A stretch of DNA of 7,347 bases from positions 337-7,683 of the forward strand of contig DCHR01000059.1 of assembly GCA_002315375.1 (NCBI GenBank). Reading direction: 5' to 3'. The notes under the pieces are model-generated. The model made no database searches. It was not told the origin of the DNA and was given only the letters and a program-made list of their open reading frames with translations. The DNA is from Treponema sp. UBA1747 (GTDB lineage: Bacteria > Spirochaetota > Spirochaetia > Treponematales > Treponemataceae). Shown one piece after another: positions 1 through 6,500 of the stretch (position 1 is the stretch's first letter; each line of letters begins with the position of its first letter). Both the position numbers and the translations under genes were made by a program.

Positions 1-1102
1 CGCTGTCGTTTTCTGCACCTTTACCGATATCGTGAAGAAGTGCTGCACGTTTAGCCAGTTCTTTGTTTGCTCCAACTTCTGCAGCAAGCATTGTTGCGAT
101 TTCTGCAACTTCACGGCTGTGTGTAAGAACGTTCTGACCGTAAGATGTACGATAATAAAGACGTCCGAGAGCACGAACAGCATCCTGACTCATGTTATGG
201 ATACCAAGGTCAAAGAGAACCTTTTCACCTTCTTCATAAATCTTCTGCTGAATTTCTCTTGTTACTTTCTGAACGATTTCTTCAATGCGTGCAGGATGGA
301 TACGACCGTCTGTTACAAGGCGTTCCAGTGTCTGCTTGGCAATTTCTTTTCTTACAGGATCAAAACAGCTGATAACAACTGCTTCAGGTGTATCATCGAT
401 AATGATATCAACACCTGTAAGTGTTTCGAGAGAACGGATATTGCGGCCTTCACGACCGATGATACGTCCCTTCATTTCATCACTTGGAAGTGAAACTGTA
501 GTAACAGTGATGTCACTTGTAGTTTCTGTAGCAAGGCGCTGAATAGTTGTAACGAGGATTTCCTGAGCTTTCTTTTCTGCAGAGAGCTGGGCTTCCTGTT
601 CAATCTTATTCAAAAGTGCCTGTGCATCATGACGGGCATCATTTTCAAGATCCTTGATGATAAGTGTTTTTGCTTCCTGAGCAGAAAGTCCCGAAATGCG
701 TTCAAGTTCTGAACGGTACTTTTCTTCTGCAACGGCAAGAGATTCTTCGCGCTTTTTCATAGACACGATTCTTTCCTGCACTTCTGCTTCTTTCTGATCA
801 AACTCGGCAGCTCTTTTGTCTACCAGTTCTTCTTTTTTGTTTACGCGTGCTTCATATTTCTGAACTTCTGCACGGCGTTCACGATTCTCACGTTCCTGCT
901 GCTGACGCTCACGAATGAGTTGATCTTTTGCATCAAGCAAAATTTCCTTTTTCTTAGCTTCTGCTTCTTTTATAGCATCCTGTCTTAAACGTTCTGCTTT
1001 CTGCTCCGAGGCTGAGAGTTGAAATCTGGCATAAAACCAGCGAATAATCCATCCAAGAACAATTCCTGCAACAGGGAGAATGATGTACCACATTTTATCC
1101 AT
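1..1102 (-). CDS. rny: Ribonuclease Y, N-terminal 367 residues (3' end outside window)
   Basis: RNase Y is a membrane-anchored endoribonuclease that starts mRNA decay. The visible part begins with a hydrophobic anchor (about residues 5-22, rich in I, L, V, G and W), followed by a long charged coiled coil (about 28-195, rich in E, K, Q and R). A KH RNA-binding domain opens with MKGRIIGREGRNIRSLETLT from residue 210, whose GREG is the GxxG loop. The HD phosphohydrolase domain then begins: SYGQNVLTHS lies upstream and the metal-binding His-Asp pair in LLHDIGKG is at residues 357-358. The family is about 520 residues long, so roughly 150 are missing beyond the left edge. The start ATG at 1102 follows AAAAAGGAGA with an 8-base gap; a second ATG three codons in is less well placed. 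It is transcribed from its own promoter (1177-1204). The family call is certain because motif order and spacing match throughout. Confidence 0.97.
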   Translation of the reverse strand, partial: MDKMWYIILPVAGIVLGWIIRWFYARFQLSASEQKAERLRQDAIKEAEAKKKEILLDAKDQLIRERQQQERENRERRAEVQKYEARVNKKEELVDKRAAEFDQKEAEVQERIVSMKKREESLAVAEEKYRSELERISGLSAQEAKTLIIKDLENDARHDAQALLNKIEQEAQLSAEKKAQEILVTTIQRLATETTSDITVTTVSLPSDEMKGRIIGREGRNIRSLETLTGVDIIIDDTPEAVVISCFDPVRKEIAKQTLERLVTDGRIHPARIEEIVQKVTREIQQKIYEEGEKVLFDLGIHNMSQDAVRALGRLYYRTSYGQNVLTHSREVAEIATMLAAEVGANKELAKRAALLHDIGKGAENDS

Positions 1103-1127
1103 GGTTTGTATCTCCTTTTTGCAATTT

Positions 1128-1168
1128 GTATGGCCGTTTAATTTTTTAAAAACAATACAGGCACATAC
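1128..1168 (-). promoter_or_regulatory. Possible hairpin in the rny 5' leader
   Basis: On the minus strand GTATGTGCC (1168-1160) can pair with GGCCATAC (1135-1128): five pairs, one bulged T, then three GC pairs. The loop of about 24 bases is very A/U-rich. The hairpin begins almost at the predicted transcription start and ends about 8 bases before the ribosome binding site (about 1111-1120). It could stabilise the transcript or be a target for control of rny. The stem is short and the loop large, so it may be chance. Confidence 0.3.
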
Positions 1169-1176
1169 TATTAATG

Positions 1177-1204
1177 ATTATAGCAAACAATCAAGAGATG
1201 TCAA
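1177..1204 (-). promoter_or_regulatory. Consensus sigma-70-type promoter of rny
   Basis: On the minus strand TTGACA (1204-1199) and TATAAT (1182-1177) are separated by 16 bases. Both hexamers match the consensus exactly, and a TG one base before the -10 makes it an extended -10. Transcription should start near 1170, giving a leader of roughly 70 bases before the rny ATG. The promoter lies between the ASKHA stop codon and rny, so rny can be expressed independently of the gene upstream of it. Confidence 0.82.
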
Positions 1205-1243
1205 ACTTTTTCTTCAATATAGAATATAAATGTTTTGATGAGA

Positions 1244-2674
1244 CTAGAAGTCGATGGACTGAAGGAATCTCTGCTGGAATCCCGGAACTGCAGCAAGATT
1301 TACCTGAAGTGATCTTTTAGCAATTTCTGCAGCCTTTTTTCTTAATGTCGGACTGAACAGAAGTGCGGACGCACCTGCAAGAGCTCCGTTTCCAAGGTGA
1401 ACACAGCGTTTTTCCAGCTGCTGGGGAATAAGACCGATTTCTGCTGCATCCTTAAGGTTAAGGTTTGTTCCGAAGCCGCCTGCAATACAGAAAACAGGAA
1501 GAGATTCAGTTTTTTCAAGCATATACTGAAGTCCTGTCTTAACTGCAGATTTGGCCAGCTGAAGGTTTCTTACATCCTGCTGGGAAATATAAACTGCCGG
1601 AGTCAGTTCTACACATGTTGAACCGTCTCCAAGCTTTGAAATACCTTTCTGAAAAATTCCGCTCTTATCGATGTAACCGTTTCTGAGGAATGTGGCACAG
1701 GCACTGACAATACCAGAACCGCACAACCCTTTGGCAAAACCGTTACCGATTACCTGACAGCGAAGAGACCCGTTATCCCATGAAACCTTATCGATAGCCC
1801 CTTCTACACTGCTCATACCACAGCTGATGTTTGCAGCTTCAAAAGCAGGTCCGGCAGCAGCAGAAGTACAGAGAATTCTTCCGGGACGTTCTTCTGTTGC
1901 AGGAATATAAAGTGCCATTTCTGTATTTGTACCGATATCCGCAAGAAGAAGAGATGCCTTGATTGCAGATTCACCAGGTTTAAGGGCAGCTGCAGCTCCT
2001 GGAACAGGGAATCCTGCTGAAAGCATTGCACAGACTGTATCAGCACCAATAAATGCGCCGATGCAAGGAGGAATATAAACTGATGTTCCGTCTGAAATTA
2101 CACTTGTCTGGAAAAACTGAAGTGTGTCAGGAGTCGGGGCATCGAGACTTTCTTTATTTGGAACTACTTCACCGGTACGGATGTGAGCCCAGTCAGTTGT
2201 AAGGTTAAAAAGCGAACCTGCTGTAAATGGAGCTGCAGCCAGACCATTAACAGGCACACCTGCAACAAAGCTGAGCATTGTTGTATTCCCTGTAATTACA
2301 ATTGAATGAACCTGAGGAGGAAGACCTCGCGGGAGTTTTGTTTTACATACTGAAAGAATTCTTGTAAAAAGTTTTTCAAGCTGAACTATGATTGCGTAAT
2401 GAAGTGCAGAAGGACCACTTTCTACATTCTGAGATGAACCTGTAAGAGGAGGTCTTGTTGCATAGGAAATACGTTTGATGACATCCTGACCATAACGGAT
2501 CTGAACGTTTTTTTCTGCAACTGTAGCAAGATGTGTGCGGTTTGAAAGGAGCCATGCACTTACCGCAACTGTAGTTGTTCCTACGTCAACAGCAAGACCG
2601 ATTGAAACAGGGGAAATAGAATTATCCTGCTGTTCTGGAATGACTGGCATTGTTCCGTTTGTTTCAATCTGCAT
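1244..2674 (-). CDS. RACo-like ASKHA-domain ATPase (DUF4445), lacking the ferredoxin domain
   Basis: This 476-residue protein belongs to the family of RACo, the ATP-dependent activator that returns inactive Co(II) corrinoid proteins to Co(I) in methyl transfer. Visible motifs are the first phosphate loop DVGTTT (30-35), the family signature NVQIRYGQDV (56-65), GNTTM (129-133), the second phosphate loop DIGTNTE (246-252), GLCGSG (316-321) and AGGFG (398-402), so the nucleotide-binding fold looks intact. Typical members are about 600 residues or more and start with a 2Fe-2S ferredoxin domain. Here the ASKHA motif begins at residue 30, no cysteine occurs before C110, and an in-frame TGA lies eight codons upstream of the ATG, so that domain is absent rather than missed. 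The start at 2674 follows CAGGGG with a 6-base gap. No corrinoid protein or methyltransferase gene is adjacent. The family call is strong; the role as a corrinoid activator is inferred. Confidence 0.88.
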   Translation of the reverse strand: MQIETNGTMPVIPEQQDNSISPVSIGLAVDVGTTTVAVSAWLLSNRTHLATVAEKNVQIRYGQDVIKRISYATRPPLTGSSQNVESGPSALHYAIIVQLEKLFTRILSVCKTKLPRGLPPQVHSIVITGNTTMLSFVAGVPVNGLAAAPFTAGSLFNLTTDWAHIRTGEVVPNKESLDAPTPDTLQFFQTSVISDGTSVYIPPCIGAFIGADTVCAMLSAGFPVPGAAAALKPGESAIKASLLLADIGTNTEMALYIPATEERPGRILCTSAAAGPAFEAANISCGMSSVEGAIDKVSWDNGSLRCQVIGNGFAKGLCGSGIVSACATFLRNGYIDKSGIFQKGISKLGDGSTCVELTPAVYISQQDVRNLQLAKSAVKTGLQYMLEKTESLPVFCIAGGFGTNLNLKDAAEIGLIPQQLEKRCVHLGNGALAGASALLFSPTLRKKAAEIAKRSLQVNLAAVPGFQQRFLQSIDF

Positions 2675-2697
2675 ATAAAACCCCTGAAGTATAATTC

Positions 2698-2726
2698 ATT
2701 ATAGATTCAGAAATGCATTTACGCAA
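2698..2726 (-). promoter_or_regulatory. Promoter of the ASKHA gene
   Basis: On the minus strand TTGCGT (2726-2721) and a perfect TATAAT (2703-2698) are 17 bases apart. The -35 box matches TTGACA only in its first three bases. Transcription would start near 2691, leaving a leader of about 17 bases that contains the AGGGG ribosome binding site. This suggests the gene is not simply read through from the exported-protein gene upstream. Confidence 0.6.
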
Positions 2727-2748
2727 ATAAGAGAAAGGTTTGTTATGG

Positions 2749-2775
2749 AAAAATTCTTAAAAATTATTTCTTAAG
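2749..2775 (-). terminator. Weak A/U-rich terminator candidate after the exported-protein gene
   Basis: On the minus strand CTTAAGAA (2775-2768) can pair with TTTTTAAG (2763-2756) across a four-base loop; one of the eight pairs is G-U. AATTTTT (2755-2749) follows directly. The hairpin overlaps the last codons and stop codon of the gene. Its position and U-tract fit an intrinsic terminator, but the stem has almost no GC pairs, so it would be weak. Confidence 0.35.
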
Positions 2776-3345
2776 GCGGATATACACACAGAAAATGTTA
2801 TCGCTTTCGTTGCCGCCTCTTGGCATGTGGCGGAAATTCATACCTACTTCAGGAGCGATACCGTCTGAGTTGTAGCTGAAGTCATACGCTACACCGAATT
2901 TATATCCGTTGCCCCAGCTGGAGCTTTCTGTTCCGTCACCCACAGGAGATGGAAGTTTGTAGAATGCTGTTTCACGGCCGATGCAGTAATTTACAGTGCA
3001 GGCAAGCCCCGCAATTCCAGGATAGATTCTAAAGCCCGCATCACCACAATAATCTAAAACGTAAACATGGTTTCCACCGTTCCAGTGACCGTCAAAAAGA
3101 AGGTCTGCTCCCAGACAGAAATAAACAGGTCCGTTAAGGCGGATAAGATATGCTGCATCACCTGCAACAACAAACTGGCTTGGATCGCCGATAGAATCTA
3201 TTTTATCTTTGATTGAATGATCTCCGTAAAAAACGTAACCGGAACCAATACCGAATTCTACTTTATTTCCTGAAGCAAGATCTTCTGCAAAAAGACCTGT
3301 AAGTGTCATTAAAAATACAGACAGACAACAAATAATTCTTTTCAT
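2764..3345 (-). CDS. Small exported beta-rich protein, probable outer-membrane barrel, function unknown
   Basis: I do not recognise a named family for this 193-residue protein. It starts with a clear type I signal peptide: MKR, a hydrophobic core to about residue 18, and a likely cut after LFA at residue 20. The mature part of about 173 residues has alternating hydrophobic and polar stretches rich in G, Y, F and V (for example VEFGIGSGYVFYGD and KFGVAYDFSYNSD) and ends in a strand-like segment, IFCVYIRLKK. This suits a small outer-membrane or periplasmic beta-barrel, a common type of spirochaete envelope protein. Several cysteines are present in the mature part. The ATG at 3345 follows GGAG with a 5-base gap. 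It faces the pectin-enzyme gene across a shared upstream region, but no functional link is visible. Confidence 0.75.
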   Translation of the reverse strand: MKRIICCLSVFLMTLTGLFAEDLASGNKVEFGIGSGYVFYGDHSIKDKIDSIGDPSQFVVAGDAAYLIRLNGPVYFCLGADLLFDGHWNGGNHVYVLDYCGDAGFRIYPGIAGLACTVNYCIGRETAFYKLPSPVGDGTESSSWGNGYKFGVAYDFSYNSDGIAPEVGMNFRHMPRGGNESDNIFCVYIRLKK

Positions 3346-3367
3346 ATCATCTCCATTATAAAGCCGC

Positions 3368-3390
3368 CCGGCTCCATGCTCAACAGCCGG
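3368..3390. repeat. GC-rich inverted repeat upstream of the exported-protein gene
   Basis: CCGGCT (3368-3373) and AGCCGG (3385-3390) form a perfect 6-base inverted repeat with an 11-base loop, within otherwise AT-rich DNA 22 bases before the minus-strand start codon. In the leader RNA of the exported-protein gene it would fold into a stable short hairpin just before the ribosome binding site. It could instead be a protein-binding site. No function can be assigned. Confidence 0.4.
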
Positions 3391-3436
3391 AATGAATCAT
3401 AATTTTATATCGGCATATATAATATTCTATTTATTA

Positions 3437-3455
3437 CAATTTCTAGTCGGAATTG
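3437..3455. promoter_or_regulatory. Operator-like palindrome next to the pectin-enzyme promoter
   Basis: CAATT (3437-3441) and AATTG (3451-3455) are an inverted pair 9 bases apart, and the match extends inward by one G-T and one C-G pair. The site ends two bases before the -35 hexamer of the plus-strand promoter, a usual place for an activator or repressor to bind. AT-rich half-sites arise easily by chance, and no regulator gene is in the window. Confidence 0.25.
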
Positions 3456-3457
3456 AA

Positions 3458-3487
3458 ATGACATATAAGGAGTTAATTCTGTATAAT
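3458..3487 (+). promoter_or_regulatory. Promoter of the pectin-deesterifying enzyme
   Basis: ATGACA (3458-3463, five of six bases matching TTGACA) and a perfect TATAAT (3482-3487) are separated by 18 bases. The start of transcription would be near 3494, giving a leader of about 30 bases that holds the AAAAGGAG ribosome binding site. The match suggests ordinary housekeeping sigma-factor use. Confidence 0.65.
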
Positions 3488-3506
3488 TTTTCTGTTATTT
3501 ATAACT

Positions 3507-3514
3507 AAAAGGAG
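3507..3514 (+). promoter_or_regulatory. Ribosome binding site of the pectin-deesterifying enzyme
   Basis: AAAAGGAG ends 9 bases before the ATG at 3524. It fixes that ATG as the start, and the signal peptide begins directly there. A similar AAGGAGTT at 3467-3474 lies upstream of the -10 box and is followed by no usable start codon. Confidence 0.75.
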
Positions 3515-3523
3515 TTCAGAAAA

Positions 3524-6500
3524 ATGAAAAAGTTTCTGATTTGTGTACTCGCTGCAGCTGCTGCAGTCTGTTCACTTGGAGCCCAGAGCCGTAATGTGGA
3601 TGTCTGGGATTTTGGTGGCGTTGCTGAAAAAGGTGCCGCTAACCACATTTCAATCGCCGATATCGACAAAATCGAAACTCTGGCAGCAGACGGTAAATTT
3701 ACTGCCGGCGACATTGATTTCGGTGATCTTACACTTAATGTTGAAAAAAACGACCGTGCTTATTACGAAGGTAAAAAGAATTACGGTGTTCAGGGATATT
3801 CAGCATTTGAATTCGAAGACGGATACGCATCAAACGGAATCTACTATTGTAATGGTAAAGGTGGTGAATCAAAACGTTACATGCTTCTGAAAAACGTTCA
3901 TGCAGGCGATGTAATCACTTTCTATGCACGTCTTTCAAATTCCGGTGATGAAAAGATTCACTTTGCTTCACTTGCTGCTGACGGAACAAAAGACGGAAAA
4001 CAGGACGAAGTTGCACCTTTAACTTCTGTTGCAGTACGTTACTCATACATTGCAACTCAGAGCGGAAGCTATAAAGTTTACGCAGATGCTACAGTGGGAA
4101 AACCTGTATACTACAGAATCAAGCGCACACCTTGCGTTGAAGTATCAGGAAAACTTGCTTCCCTTCCAGCTGGTAAACCAGTTCTTAAATTCGTAAACCA
4201 GACTACAAAGCAGGAAATCGAAGGAACTGTTTCAGGAAGTTCATACAAAGCAGGTCTCGCTGCAGGCTACAAATACACAGCAGTTCTTTCTGGAATCAAG
4301 GGATACGGAATTTCTGCACAGACAAAAATCATTGATATTGAAGAAGGCAAAAAAGGCTCTGTATCTGCAAACCTTACTGTTGCCGAACAGAAAACATACG
4401 TTGTAAGCGGAAAAATCAGCGGAGTTGCAGCTGACTACAAATGCACTGACATGGAAATCGAAATGGCAACTGCACCTGGAAGCGTTTATCTTCCTGTTGT
4501 AATTCCATGTACATTTGAAAACGGTTCATGGACATTCAAGGGTGAACTTGAACCATCTGTTGCTTACACTGCAGTTCTCAGAGGCGCAAAGGATTATCAG
4601 ATTAAGGGCGACGCTGCTTTTGAAAGCTCTGTAAACCTTAACAAAGACATAAATGTAGAACTCAAACCAGTTTATGCTGTTTCAGGAAAATTCTTTGGTG
4701 CTGCTGAAGTTCCAGCTTCAATCTCTTTCAAAAATATTGAAGACGGTTACACATACCAGGGAACAGTTGCAGCAGGCGGATTCACTGCTAATCTCCGTGA
4801 CGGAAGCTACGAAGTTACAGCTGACACTGCAAAAGCTTCAACAATGAACCACATCGTTGTAAAAGGCAAAGCTGTTTCAAAAGACATTAAAATGACTCTT
4901 AAAGATAAGAGCGTTGCTGCAATTCCACTGAAAAAAGACATTTATGTAGGCGGAAAGAAAGGCGAATACAAAACTGTAAAAGAAGCCGTTGCTGCAGCAA
5001 AAGCAATGAACCCTAAATCAGAAGCAGACAGAATTACAATTCATATTGCTCCTGGCGTTTACCGTTCACAGCTCATTATCGACGTTCCTTACCTCACTTT
5101 GAAAAATGATGAGCCTGCAAAAGAAGTTAAGCTTACATGGTACTACGGTATCGGTTACAACTATTATTCTGCAGATGCAAAAGGCTTCTACGACGAAGAC
5201 CGCGCATACGACAAATTCGAAAAGAAAGGCGTAGCACGCTGGGGTACTGCAACACAGATTCTCAAGGCCGGCAAACACTTCCGCGCTGAAGGAATCACAT
5301 TCGAAACTTCATTCAACAAATACGTAACTGACGAAGAACTTGCCGATGGCGTTGAACCAGACGGATCTCTTCCATTCGTGCGCAAACTCAATTCAGATGT
5401 ACGCTCAAAGAAAGCAACAGAACGTTCTGCAGCACTTTGTTCAGAAGCTGATGAATGCGAATACTTTAACTGTAAATTCCTTGGTCTCCAGGACACACTT
5501 TATACTGGTTCTTCAACAAAACAGTACTTCAGAAACTGTTTCATCGAAGGTAACACAGACTTTATCTTTGGTGACGGCGACGTAGTTTTTGAAAACTGTG
5601 AAATCAGCTGGTGCGGTTACACAGACATTAAGGTTGCAGGCTATCTTACTGCTGCCCGTGAAGCTCTCCTTAAGGGATACCTTTTCTACAACTGTACTGT
5701 AAGCGCTGACATGAGCGTTAAACAGAATCCAGGTGTATTCGGCCGTCCATGGGGCCCAAAAGCTACTGTTGCATGGGTAAATACAATTCTGGGAACTGAC
5801 TCAGTTATCGATCCTCTGGGATGGATGGACATGAGCGGAAACCTTCCACAGAATGCAAACCTTTACGAATTCAACACTCTCTGGGACGGAAAACAGGTTC
5901 CTGTTAATGAACGCAACGGCGGAAAAGTTCTCAAATCAGAAAGCGGCTACACTCCTGCTGATTTCTTCAGTGCAACAGGATGGACACCTGCTTATTACAC
6001 AGCTCCAAAAGGTGAAAGCGCAAAACTCAAGAAGCTTTCATTCACAACTGATGATGATATCAACACTCCATATCCTGGACACACAATCACTCTCCACTAC
6101 TCTCTTGGTAAGCTGGACAGCGAAGATATTTCCCTCATCCAGTGGTACCGTGTAAAAGACGGAAAAGAAACTCTCGTTAAACAGAGTGCCGGTTACGCTG
6201 ACAAATCTTATCTCATTCAGAAAGAAGATTCCGGTTCAACAATTAAAGTTACTGTAACTCCACAGACTCGCGGCGGCAAACCGGGAAAAGCTGTTTCTCA
6301 GAAGCTCAGTGCAAAAATCAACGAAGGATACGCAATTCCTGCAAAAGCAGACGCAAGCCGTCCACGTGCTCAGGGTAAAGTAAACGTATTCCTCGCAGGT
6401 GACTCAACTGTAAAAGATTATTCAAGCGAAGGAATGTGGAACGGAGGTCAGACTCGTAACGAAGGTGCATGGGGCGAATTCTTCCAGTACTTCTTCAACA

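Noticed and set aside
32..493. Cysteine-rich 153-codon plus-strand open frame
   Set aside because: It lies wholly antisense to the conserved KH and HD regions of rny. The cysteine and phenylalanine richness is what the opposite strand of that gene produces.
1204..1243. Terminator after the ASKHA gene
   Set aside because: Only a short imperfect pairing (TCAAAAC with GTTTGA) is visible, with no U-tract, so no terminator is claimed.
3355..3360. Minus-strand TATAAT just before the exported-protein gene
   Set aside because: Transcription from it would start within a few bases of the ATG and leave out the GGAG ribosome binding site. It is probably chance in AT-rich DNA.
3563..3571. Possible lipobox (AAVC at residues 13-16) in the pectin enzyme signal peptide
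   Set aside because: Valine directly before the cysteine is unfavourable, and a good type I cleavage site (LGA before Q21) follows.
5066..5496. Two minus-strand open frames of 70 and 102 codons
   Set aside because: They sit antisense to the conserved CE8 domain and have no family resemblance or convincing ribosome binding site.
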